From the NCBI GenBank assembly GCA_964488685.1, contig CAZAVY010000001.1, forward strand, positions 56,950 through 120,949: 64,000 bases of DNA, given 5' to 3'. The notes below the pieces were generated by a model that made no database searches, was not told the DNA's origin, and saw only the letters and a list, made by a program, of their open reading frames with translations. Positions 18,236 to 25,341 of the stretch are shown here, piece by piece; within the stretch, counting starts at the first letter, position 1, and the number at the start of each line of letters is the position of its first letter. The stretch is from GCA-001735895 sp964488685 (GTDB lineage: Bacteria; Pseudomonadota; Gammaproteobacteria; GCA-001735895). A program made the translations under genes and the position numbers.

Positions 18236-19405
18236 ATGAGCGACAACGACAAGCGAGATTTTAAAACCCGCGAGGTACACGCAGGGATCAGACCGGACCC
18301 GGTCACTGGTGCGATCCTGACCCCGATCTACCAGACCACTACCTATGTTCAGGAATCGGTCGATCAGTACCTGGCAAAGGGTTACTCCTACAGTCGCTCC
18401 GGTAACCCGACGGTAACCGCACTCGAAGAAAAGATTACCGCGCTCGAAGGCGGTGCCGGAAGTCTTTGTTTTGCAACCGGTATGGCTGCTACCAGCTGTA
18501 CCATCATGGCACTGGTCGGTAGTGGCGATCACGTAATTCTGTCAGATGTTGTCTATGGTGGAACGCATCGAGTATCGACCAGGGTATTGAATCGCTGGGG
18601 ACTGGAATGCAGTTTCGTCGATACCTCGACCCCGGAAAATGTCAAAAATGCGATTCGCGAAAACACCCGCTTGATTTTTACCGAGTCGCCGGCGAATCCG
18701 ACGCTGAAACTGACCGATATCGCGGCGGTTTCCGAAGTCGCGCAAGCAGCGGGCCTCCCGCACGTGGTCGATAACACCTTCCTGACACCCTACTTACAGC
18801 GACCGCTTGAGCTCGGTGCGGATATTACCCTGCACAGCACCACCAAGTTCATGGAAGGCCATAACGTCAGTGTAGGTGGCTCTATCACCGCCGCCGGCAA
18901 GGAGCATCTCGAGCAGATCATGTTCGTTCGTAACTGCATGGGCAGCAATATGACGCCAATGGTCGCGTTTTACACACTACAGGGTATCAAGACCATGAGT
19001 ACGCGCCTCGAAGTCCAGTCGGTCAATGCACTGAAGGTAGCTCGCTTTCTCGAAACTCAACCGAGTGTCGAACGCGTCTGCTATCCGGGACTGGAATCAT
19101 TTCCGCAGAAAGAACTGGCCGAGCGCCAGGCAAGCGGCCATGGCTCAATGCTCTGGTTCGAAGTCCGCGGGGGCGTCGAATCGGGTAAAAAATTGATAGA
19201 TAGGCTGCAACTCTGGAGTCTCGCGGAAAACCTGGGTTCGGTCGAATCGCTGGTCACCCACTCGGTAACCATGACGCACGCCGATATGCCCCGCGAGGAA
19301 CGTCTCGCGGCGGGAATAACCGATGGCCTGGTGCGTTTATCGGCAGGCCTGGAATCGGCAGAGGATTTGGTCGCAGACCTTAAGCAGGCCCTGGACGGGC
19401 TCTAG
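18236..19405 (+). CDS. Cystathionine gamma-lyase/gamma-synthase family PLP enzyme
   Basis: Trans-sulfuration PLP enzyme, 389 residues from the ATG at 18236; the frame is open 29 codons further upstream but the family N-terminus (FKTREVHAGIRPDPVTGAI) begins just after this ATG. The PLP lysine is Lys204 in HSTTKFMEGHNVSVGG. Other family marks are YSRSGNPTVTALEEKI, TGMAATSC and VESLVTHSVTMTHADMP. Next door is a cystathionine beta-synthase, so the likely reaction is cystathionine to cysteine (gamma-lyase, reverse trans-sulfuration). Gamma-synthase (MetB) or beta-lyase (MetC) activity cannot be excluded from sequence alone. The stop codon overlaps a CTAGGAGTCTG motif (see 19402). Confidence 0.88.
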   Translation: MSDNDKRDFKTREVHAGIRPDPVTGAILTPIYQTTTYVQESVDQYLAKGYSYSRSGNPTVTALEEKITALEGGAGSLCFATGMAATSCTIMALVGSGDHVILSDVVYGGTHRVSTRVLNRWGLECSFVDTSTPENVKNAIRENTRLIFTESPANPTLKLTDIAAVSEVAQAAGLPHVVDNTFLTPYLQRPLELGADITLHSTTKFMEGHNVSVGGSITAAGKEHLEQIMFVRNCMGSNMTPMVAFYTLQGIKTMSTRLEVQSVNALKVARFLETQPSVERVCYPGLESFPQKELAERQASGHGSMLWFEVRGGVESGKKLIDRLQLWSLAENLGSVESLVTHSVTMTHADMPREERLAAGITDGLVRLSAGLESAEDLVADLKQALDGL

Positions 19406-19412
19406 GAGTCTG
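19402..19412 (+). repeat. Solo copy of the MITE terminal motif at a stop codon
   Basis: CTAGGAGTCTG here is identical to the first 11 bases of the terminal inverted repeat of the element at 47790-47957, including its CTAG flank. The TAG is the stop codon of the upstream gene. No matching second end is found nearby. It could be an element relic or chance; an 11-mer match in 64 kb is unlikely by chance but not decisive. Confidence 0.35.
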
Positions 19413-19477
19413 CATTCGGCGTGATGGTTAGCAGCATCGAAACCTTCGCTTTTTAACCCTGATCACGGAGATTGATT

Positions 19478-20845
19478 ATGACAATCGTCAATTCTGTACT
19501 CGAACTGATCGGCAATACACCCATTTTAAAGCTGAGTAAATTTGATTCCGGCCCCTGCGAGCTGTTTATCAAAATGGAATCCGATAATCCGGGAGGCTCG
19601 ATCAAGGATAGGATTGCCGTAGGCATGATTGACGCCGCCGAGATGGAAGGCAAGATCGTGCCCGGTGGCACCATAATCGAGGCGACCGCGGGAAATACCG
19701 GGCTTGGCCTGGGGCTGGTTGCCGCACAAAAGGGGTACCATTTGATCCTGGTGATCCCGGATAAGATGAGCCCCGATAAAATACGCCACATCCGCGCAAT
19801 GGGCGTCGATGTCCGCCTGACCCGCTCCGATGTACAAAAAGGCCACCCGGAGTATTACCAGGATTACGCCAGGCGCCTCGCCACTGAAACACCGAATTCT
19901 TTTTTCATCGATCAGTTTTCAAATCCGAACAATCCCAGGACTCACATGATCGATACCGGACCCGAAATTTTAAGGCAAATGGATGGCCGGCTGGATGCGA
20001 TGGTGGTCGGAGTCGGTTCCAGCGGAACCGTGACCGGCCTGGGACAGTATTTTCAGAAAGCCGCACCCGGCTGCGAAATGATCGTCGCCGATCCTGAAGG
20101 TTCGATTCTGGCCGATACTATCAACACGGGCCACACGCCAAAGGCAGGATCATGGCTGGTTGAAGGCATAGGCGAAGATTTTCTACCGCCCATATGCGAT
20201 ATCAGCCTGGTCACTAAAGCCTATGCGATTAGTGATCGGGAAGCATTTAGCACCCAACGCGCATTGTTAAAAAAGGAAGGCATAATTACCGGATCGTCAA
20301 CCGGCACCCTGCTTGCCGCAGCACTACGCTATTGCCGCGAACAACACCAACCCAAACGGGTATTAACACTGGCCGTGGACACCGGCAACAAGTACCTGAA
20401 TAAATCCTTTAACGACTCCTGGCTTGCCGATCAGGGATTACTCGAACGTGAATCTCACGGCGATTTACGCGATCTGATTGCCCGACCTATGAGCAGCGGG
20501 GACATGGTTACCGTAACCTCCGAAGATAACCTGATTACGACTTACAAGCGGATGCGTATGTTCGATGTATCGCAGTTGCCCGTTGTCGACAACGGGCAGA
20601 TCGCCGGGTTGATTGACGAATCCGATATATTACTCGGTATCTATGAAGACAAGGACAACTTCCAGATGAAAGTCTCATCGGTAATGGTAACCGGCCTGGA
20701 GACAGTTGCGCCGGGCGCGAGTATCGATAGCATCGTCGCGTTATTCAAAGAGGATAAGATCGCAATTATTGCCGATGGCGATACTTTTTATGGCTTGATC
20801 ACCCGGATCGACCTGATAAACCATTTGCGCCAGACAACGATTTAG
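19478..20845 (+). CDS. Cystathionine beta-synthase (PLP domain plus CBS-domain pair)
   Basis: Condenses serine with homocysteine to cystathionine, or acts as a cysteine synthase. The protein has 455 residues from the ATG at 19478, which has ACGGAG seven bases upstream; a TTG two codons earlier is less likely. The catalytic domain (about 1-325) has the PLP lysine Lys43 in NPGGSIKDRIA and the phosphate-binding GSSTG. Two CBS motifs (about 340-455: ARPMSSGDMVTV and SVMVTGLETV) form an adenosyl-ligand sensor, typical of true cystathionine beta-synthases rather than CysK/CysM. It lies 72 nt after the gamma-lyase. A separate cysM is present at 27472. Confidence 0.87.
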   Translation: MTIVNSVLELIGNTPILKLSKFDSGPCELFIKMESDNPGGSIKDRIAVGMIDAAEMEGKIVPGGTIIEATAGNTGLGLGLVAAQKGYHLILVIPDKMSPDKIRHIRAMGVDVRLTRSDVQKGHPEYYQDYARRLATETPNSFFIDQFSNPNNPRTHMIDTGPEILRQMDGRLDAMVVGVGSSGTVTGLGQYFQKAAPGCEMIVADPEGSILADTINTGHTPKAGSWLVEGIGEDFLPPICDISLVTKAYAISDREAFSTQRALLKKEGIITGSSTGTLLAAALRYCREQHQPKRVLTLAVDTGNKYLNKSFNDSWLADQGLLERESHGDLRDLIARPMSSGDMVTVTSEDNLITTYKRMRMFDVSQLPVVDNGQIAGLIDESDILLGIYEDKDNFQMKVSSVMVTGLETVAPGASIDSIVALFKEDKIAIIADGDTFYGLITRIDLINHLRQTTI

Positions 20846-20923
20846 ATTGGCTTCGCCAACCACTACCGCATGATGTTAGCGCATTTCTCACCACCGTTGG
20901 TAGCGAGACGGCGAAAGGTCGTG

Positions 20924-21009
20924 CCCTGCCTGTATTTCACGACCGAAGCGTGCGCAGACATAAGTTGACACTAGGTTAAGCGCTCCGACCGAGAAAAATG
21001 CAGGCAGGG
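20924..21009. repeat. Separated 14-bp inverted repeat in intergenic region
   Basis: CCCTGCCTGTATTT (20924-20937) and AAATGCAGGCAGGG (20996-21009) are inverted repeats with one mismatch, 58 bases apart, in the 264-nt gap between the beta-synthase and the MotA-like gene. There is no T-run, so this is not a classical terminator. It may be a degraded foldback element or a protein-binding site. The rest of the gap holds only the weak promoter listed next. Confidence 0.4.
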
Positions 21010-21027
21010 TGCGGCCGTACCCTCATT

Positions 21028-21056
21028 TTGACTTCCCCGGCAAAACATTATTAAAT
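21028..21056 (+). promoter_or_regulatory. Possible promoter of the MotA/MotB-like pair
   Basis: -35 TTGACT (21028-21033), 17-nt spacer, -10 TTAAAT (21051-21056), then about 45 nt to the ATG at 21110. The -35 is good and the -10 mediocre. It implies the pair is transcribed independently of the trans-sulfuration genes. Confidence 0.35.
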
Positions 21057-21109
21057 GCCCCGGCACAGCCAGGTTTTGTAATAGCCTAATTTAACCAGAG
21101 ATTCCCGCC

Positions 21110-22051
21110 ATGGAAATTCAGCGTCTACTCACCGGCCTAAGCCTCAAGATAATCATTCAGTTCTGGGCTGTGATCGTAGCCGTAGCGGTGTTGATCGGAT
21201 TCAATTATGAGCTGATCTATCCCTTTTATTTTGAAAACCAGCTTACCAACACGGGAATCATTATCAACAGCGCCATTCTCGTCATACTGCTGGTGGGGCT
21301 TGGTAACATCTTTTATCACCTGCTGCGCTATCGGAAGGAGGAGACCGCCATTGCCCGGCTTGTTAAAAACGCCGAGGCATTACAGTCGGATTTGATGATA
21401 GGACTACCGGTCAATTCGATTGTCGCCAGGCGACATGAAACCATGCGCTCGATTGAGAACGCCAGGGGAGAAATCAATCACAGCGCGCTTGCAGCGATGC
21501 TGAACGCCGATGAGTCCACCCACTTCGGACTGATACGGTTTATTAACAATATCCTGATCCTGACCGGTGTTTTCGGAACCATTGTATCGCTATCAATTGC
21601 CCTGCTCGGCGCCTCCGACCTGATCGACTCGGCCGATGCCAGCATCGGTGGTATGGGCCTGGTTATTCATGGGATGTCGACAGCGCTGTCGACCACTATT
21701 ACCGCGATCATGGCCTATGGCATTTTCGGATACTTTTACACGCGTCTGAACGATGTGCAAACTCAATTCCTGAGCAGCGTCGAACAACTGACTTCGGTGT
21801 ATCTACTGCCTCGATATGTCAAAACAGGTGACGAAATCGTGCATCAGATGAGCGACCTGATTAAATCGGTGATCCTTGCCACCCACAAGCTTAAGCAGAC
21901 TCAGGACACCTATCACGATGCGGCAACGACACTGCAACAGACGATCACCGCAAGTCGGCAGCAAACCGATCAGCTGGCTGATGAAATGCACGGTATCAAG
22001 CGGATACTACGCGAGGGTTTTCGTCTGCCTCCAACCGATAAAGAGCAGTAG
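21110..22051 (+). CDS. MotA/TolQ/ExbB-type proton-channel membrane protein
   Basis: A 313-residue inner-membrane protein with four clear hydrophobic segments (about 13-35, 45-66, 145-168, 185-210). The last two fit the MotA/TolQ/ExbB channel pattern: LTGVFGTIVSLSIALLGA, then GMSTALSTTITAIMAYGIFG. Between segments two and three lies a cytoplasmic loop of about 75 residues. The C-terminal 90 residues are polar and helical (HKLKQTQDTYHDAATTLQQT) and look like a short coiled coil. The next gene supplies the MotB/ExbD-like partner 6 nt later. It is not flagellar MotA (no flagellar genes nearby) and not a tol-pal gene. Role unknown; energising an envelope process with proton flow is inferred from family only. 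Confidence 0.75.
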   Translation: MEIQRLLTGLSLKIIIQFWAVIVAVAVLIGFNYELIYPFYFENQLTNTGIIINSAILVILLVGLGNIFYHLLRYRKEETAIARLVKNAEALQSDLMIGLPVNSIVARRHETMRSIENARGEINHSALAAMLNADESTHFGLIRFINNILILTGVFGTIVSLSIALLGASDLIDSADASIGGMGLVIHGMSTALSTTITAIMAYGIFGYFYTRLNDVQTQFLSSVEQLTSVYLLPRYVKTGDEIVHQMSDLIKSVILATHKLKQTQDTYHDAATTLQQTITASRQQTDQLADEMHGIKRILREGFRLPPTDKEQ

Positions 22052-22057
22052 GCGAAC

Positions 22058-23056
22058 GTGGACACCAGTTTCCCATCGATCGGCGGCAGCCATGCCGGAC
22101 TCGGAGGCGAAAACAGTTTCTGGCCGTCATTTACCGATATCATGATGGTGGTGACAATGATCTTCCTGATGGCGACCAGTATTCTGGTGGTACGCAACTG
22201 GCAACTGGTTGCCGAGCTTCGGGAAAGCGTCGCTGCCGAACAGATCGCGAGTAAAATGATCGAGTCCACCTCGCTCGAAAACGCGACACTGGAAGAGCGA
22301 CTTGCCAACGCCGAGCAAAGTAATTCGATCCTGCGTCTGCGCCTGTTAAAGAAGGAAGAAGAAATAATCCTTGCGCAGGCTGCGATTCGAGAACAGGAAA
22401 CCAGCATAGCCTCGATGGAACTGCGAAACAGCGATTTGCAACTGTCACTGGAGCAAACCCGGTCGCTACTGTCCGTAGCCAACCTTGAAATCGATGCCGT
22501 GAACGCGCAATTTGAGGAAATGTCCCGGCAAGTTTCGGCTTTGAGTCAACAGCTCGCACGACAACAACTGGTTGGCGATCAAGTCCTGGGAGAGCTTGAT
22601 ATCGCCCTCGACAAGATTGCCAGCCTGTCGAAATCAAGCGCCTTACAACAGCAAAGCATCAACCAGCTGACCCGGGAGAAGACCTTGCTGGACCAGGAAA
22701 TCGAGTCCTACAATCAGCAGCTACTGACGTTAAAAGGCGACTATGAAACGGTCAGGTCAAAGTATCAAGAGCTGATCAAACCGGCGCGTAGCGCCAAGGG
22801 CAAGTTCATCGCCGAAGTCTATTATGTCAAGGGCGTATCCGGAAACCTGATTCGCTACCGGCAAGCGGGTGATCAGCAATTCAGCAGGCTCAGCCTGGCT
22901 GAAGTAGAACAGCGCCTGACGCAGTTGAAGCGCGAACACGGTAAGGATCTATACGTCAAGATAATCATTCCCGAGGACAGCGGGCTAACCTATAGCGAAG
23001 CCTGGGAATTCATGCGCAGCCTGCTGGTCAAATTTGATTACTATTACCAGGAGTAA
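22058..23056 (+). CDS. MotB/ExbD-like single-pass protein with long periplasmic coiled coil
   Basis: 332 residues from a GTG 6 nt after the channel gene. A short N-terminus is followed by one membrane segment (about 28-46) preceded by FWPSFTDIMMVV; Asp27 occupies the place of the conserved proton-carrying Asp of MotB/ExbD/TolR. Residues about 50-245 are a long Glu/Gln/Leu-rich coiled coil. The last about 85 residues form an alpha/beta domain (KFIAEVYYVKGVSGNLIRY, then DLYVKIIIPEDSGLTYSEA) more like an ExbD periplasmic domain than the OmpA-type peptidoglycan binder of MotB. This layout would span part of the periplasm. Function unknown; the two genes form a self-contained unit. Confidence 0.7.
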   Translation: MDTSFPSIGGSHAGLGGENSFWPSFTDIMMVVTMIFLMATSILVVRNWQLVAELRESVAAEQIASKMIESTSLENATLEERLANAEQSNSILRLRLLKKEEEIILAQAAIREQETSIASMELRNSDLQLSLEQTRSLLSVANLEIDAVNAQFEEMSRQVSALSQQLARQQLVGDQVLGELDIALDKIASLSKSSALQQQSINQLTREKTLLDQEIESYNQQLLTLKGDYETVRSKYQELIKPARSAKGKFIAEVYYVKGVSGNLIRYRQAGDQQFSRLSLAEVEQRLTQLKREHGKDLYVKIIIPEDSGLTYSEAWEFMRSLLVKFDYYYQE

Positions 23057-23100
23057 ACGGTATTTTCAATCGTTTGACCCGGCAAACTAAGAATTTACCC

Positions 23101-23130
23101 TTAACAGTTGTTTTTCCCGACTGTTACAAT
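23101..23130 (+). promoter_or_regulatory. Predicted promoter of tRNA-Arg
   Basis: -35 TTAACA (23101-23106), 18-nt spacer, -10 TACAAT (23125-23130), ten bases before the tRNA. Both hexamers match the sigma-70 consensus at five of six positions. Confidence 0.6.
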
Positions 23131-23140
23131 TCCACCTTAT

Positions 23141-23217
23141 GTCCCCGTGGCACAACTGGATAGCGCGACGCCCTCCTAAGGCGTAGGTTGCCCGTTCGAA
23201 TCGGGCCGGGGACACCA
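23141..23217 (+). tRNA. tRNA-Arg (anticodon CCT)
   Basis: A 77-nt cloverleaf with an encoded CCA. The acceptor arm is GTCCCCG/CGGGGAC with discriminator A. The anticodon arm is ACGCC-CTCCTAA-GGCGT, giving anticodon CCT, which reads AGG. The T arm is GCCCG-TTCGAAT-CGGGC. AGG is a rare arginine codon. The 3' end points into the HigBA and pseudogene region, and tRNA 3' ends are common integration sites, although I found no second att copy. Confidence 0.97.
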
Positions 23218-23301
23218 TTTAACCTTTTTAAATCAACAGCTTACTTATAATGTGACTTGTCAATTTAACCTCATGTCCTGCCATGCCAATGCGAAATGTA
23301 C

Positions 23302-23616
23302 TCAGCCATATATAACATGCATCTGATCGAGCTCTTCAGCCATATCCTGCGCAGTATGAAACAAGTCATACTTCTGCTGCATTCCAACCCAGACATTAGG
23401 GCCATTACCAAGAACTTTGCCCAAACGTAGGGCCATAGCAGTGGTAATAGGCCGCGCCTCATTTAAGATATCGTAAAGCATCGGGCGCGATATATTGACG
23501 CTTCGAGCAAACTCAGCTTTGGATACACCCAGCGCTGGAAGTACATCTTCGCGCAAGATCGCACCAGGATGAGTCGGGGCCCTGGTTACCGCCCCCCTTT
23601 CGTATATTTTAGTCAT
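23302..23616 (-). CDS. higA: HigA family antitoxin (XRE-type HTH)
   Basis: 104 residues. The N-terminal PTHPGAILREDVLPALGVSK and the helix-turn-helix that follows (KAEFARSVNISRPMLYDILN) are typical of HigA/VapI antitoxins, which neutralise the toxin and repress the operon. The ATG overlaps the toxin stop by one base (TAATG), so the toxin comes first, the order typical of hig loci. The likely operator is the palindrome at 23899-23942. Confidence 0.93.
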   Translation of the reverse strand: MTKIYERGAVTRAPTHPGAILREDVLPALGVSKAEFARSVNISRPMLYDILNEARPITTAMALRLGKVLGNGPNVWVGMQQKYDLFHTAQDMAEELDQMHVIYG

Positions 23617-23891
23617 TAGTGATAATCCTCTAAGTTAATGTGAATGGCGTCTTCAGCTTTCCATGCAAATGTTATGCGCCAATTACCGTTAACGCTCACA
23701 CTGTAGCGCTTTGGCTTGCCTTTAAGCGGATGGAAATCCCACCCGGGTATATTCATGTCTTCAGGTTCCAAAGCAGCTTCAAGAGCATCCAACAAACGAA
23801 GGCATTTATCCTTTTGCTGAGCTTTTACCTTTGCGCTGTTGCCCTTTTCGAATAATTGCTTTAAGCCTTTGTGCTTGAAGCTTTTGATCAT
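23616..23891 (-). CDS. higB: HigB family toxin (RelE/ParE-like mRNA interferase)
   Basis: 91 residues starting with the canonical MIKSFKHKGLKQLFEKG. The C-terminal half carries GWDFHPLKGKPKRYSVSVNG and WRITFAWKAEDAIHINLEDY, the conserved HigB core of basic and aromatic residues that cuts ribosome-bound mRNA. The ATG lies only seven bases from a 44-bp palindrome and I see no good ribosome-binding site, so translation may be deliberately weak or the mRNA nearly leaderless. The next gene is its antitoxin. The frame is intact. Confidence 0.93.
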   Translation of the reverse strand: MIKSFKHKGLKQLFEKGNSAKVKAQQKDKCLRLLDALEAALEPEDMNIPGWDFHPLKGKPKRYSVSVNGNWRITFAWKAEDAIHINLEDYH

Positions 23892-23898
23892 GCTGGAG

Positions 23899-23942
23899 AG
23901 TGTAGTGCATTACTTTACACATGTAAAGCAATGCACTACACT
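23899..23942. promoter_or_regulatory. 44-bp near-perfect palindrome, likely HigA operator
   Basis: Outer arms AGTGTAGTGCATT / AATGCACTACACT (13 bp, perfect) and inner arms CTTTAC / GTAAAG (6 bp) are separated by one mismatched pair, around the four-base centre ACAT. It sits directly upstream of the toxin ATG. Autoregulation by the antitoxin through palindromes is known for hig loci, so this is the probable operator overlapping the promoter. In RNA it would make a strong hairpin. The following 110 nt (23943-24052) contain nothing I recognise. Confidence 0.75.
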
Positions 23943-24052
23943 AATTGTTAAGTCAAGGTAAGGAACCCGCCGTGGGTTAGTCAGCTATCTCAGAGGTCAG
24001 CGAGGCAAGCGGCGGTTGAATATGCGAGGAAAAAGGGTTTAACATTCCTGGA

Positions 24053-24306
24053 TTAAACATTACGCGCTTCAAACTGCCTTACAGCCCGGCTGACGATCAT
24101 GTAATGCACCTTAAAAACTCGGCTATTTCTCGCATTGTAAAGGCACCGGAATAATATGCCTGCGCCATTGCATCGTTTCGGGAAGTATACCGACGCTGGT
24201 ACTCGTCTAGTGACTTCGCCAATAAACGCCGGTATTGGCCATCCGTGTAGGCCAACGGGATTTGTAGGAATCGCCCTACAAGATCGCGAGCAATTATCGA
24301 TTGCAA
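24053..24306 (-). pseudogene. Remnant of REP-associated (RayT-type) tyrosine transposase, C-terminal part
   Basis: Read in two frames, the minus strand gives YQRRYTSRNDAMAQAYYSG then AFTMREIAEF, and after a one-base shift KVHYMIVSRAVRQFEARNV, ending at a TAA near 24053. This is the C-terminal helix-turn-helix of transposases related to RAYTs, often mislabelled as RelE-like. The shift falls in a run of five As at 24113-24117; a sixth base would restore the frame. No N-terminal catalytic HUH/tyrosine part is present upstream, so it is truncated as well as frameshifted. Confidence 0.55.
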
Positions 24307-24392
24307 CGGTAATATCAGCCTCCCATACTGAGATAATAAAAATTAGGCTATCCCAAAGAGGCCAATCAAATGACGGTAATTTCAGGATCGTA

Positions 24393-25232
24393 ATGATTCT
24401 TATCATTACTTTGGTTTCGCTTTCGATGAACCAAACTTTATCTGCGGTTGAAACCGGAACCAGCACAGCATTCAAAACCGACATTCAATCGATGCCGGGA
24501 TTAGTTCTGATTCCCAATGGATCTGAATGGCAATATCTAGACAATGGAACTGACCAGGGAACGCTATGGCGGCAACCTGGATTCGATACAAATAGTGATA
24601 CGACTTTGCACATTGGTGTCTTTGGATACGAAAGCAGTGAATACACGGTTGAGGTAGTCAACTGCAACGCGGAAAACAATTACTCCGACCTGTTTGCAGC
24701 TATCCCCAATTCGTATGGCACCCTGGGTTACATTCTCAAACTCTGTGCCAAAACCATGCCGGTAAAACCCTATGTCAAGCTTCAACACGTTCGTTATAGG
24801 GATACAGGTGAATACTTCGATGCCGTAAAAGAAGCTTGCCAGAGCGATGTGGACTTTGTCGATGGTTCTATTTTCAGCGATCAGGAAATGTACCTGAGCC
24901 TGGGACGATTCACCGACACGGCGCCTTATACCAGCGACTACACCTGGCTGAAGATGTACTTCCGTTCTATTCAGCAGCGCAGCGAAGACTTTTTGACGAT
25001 ACGCGATTATATCCGGCGCTGGGATACAGACTGGTTCTGGTGTTCCCGGAATCTGTTTGTGCAAAATCTGCCGATGTGACTGATTCTCGGTCGCCGCAGA
25101 CTCAACTCGATTTCCTACCAGAAAGTCATGCGCTGGAATAATCGCGTTGGATTCACTGCGAAGATTAATAAATTACCGGATCGGCGCCCCGATAAAGCTC
25201 GGTGTGTCCTTTTTGCCGACCAAAACCCTTGA
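24393..25232 (+). pseudogene. Chimeric pseudogene: secreted-protein N-terminus joined to FAD-linked (sterol-reductase-like) oxidoreductase fragment
   Basis: The frame is open further upstream (from 24156) only because it runs antisense to the transposase relic; a better start is ATG 24393 with AGGA before it. Residues 1-80 from that ATG have a signal-like start and the segment LIPNGSEWQYLDNGTDQGTL, seen in secreted multidomain proteins. From about 24650 the sequence changes to the middle of a DHCR24-like FAD oxidoreductase (YSDLFAAIPNSYGTLGYILK, then YIRRWDTDWFWCSRNLFVQN). A TGA at 25077-25079, one C-to-T change from Arg CGA, stops it; reading on gives LILGRRRLNSISYQKVMRWN to a stop at 25230. 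The FAD-binding half is missing. It cannot encode a working enzyme. Confidence 0.6.
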
Positions 25233-25329
25233 CCTCGTAAACCGTGAGCCCATTGATGCCAATATCGGATAACGCGATACGAACGTCGTCCAGCCTGAAC
25301 GGTTTGATTATTGCGCTGACTATTTTCAC
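25165..25329 (-). pseudogene. PII signal protein (GlnB/GlnK), truncated at the T-loop
   Basis: A GTG with AGGAG five bases upstream opens a 54-residue frame whose first 50 residues are unmistakable PII: IVSAIIKPFRLDDVRIALSD and YEVKGFGRQKGHTELYRGAD. It then runs into PVIY and a stop. Normal PII has about 112 residues, and position 51, the tyrosine that GlnD uridylylates, is proline here. Two thirds of the protein, including the rest of the nucleotide/2-oxoglutarate site, is gone. The break coincides with the 3' end of the convergent oxidoreductase fragment, so a rearrangement joined two partial genes. It sits 12 nt after rlmD, whose usual follower relA is absent. Confidence 0.85.
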
Positions 25330-25341
25330 TTTGACTCCTGG

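Noticed and set aside
21110..23056. Zorya defence system (ZorAB)
   Set aside because: The partner lacks the OmpA-type peptidoglycan domain and no ZorC, ZorD or ZorE gene is present; only the general MotAB-like fold is shared.
24156..24392. N-terminal 79 codons of the long frame ending at 25079
   Set aside because: They run antisense to the transposase relic and have no protein-like motif; the start was moved to 24393.
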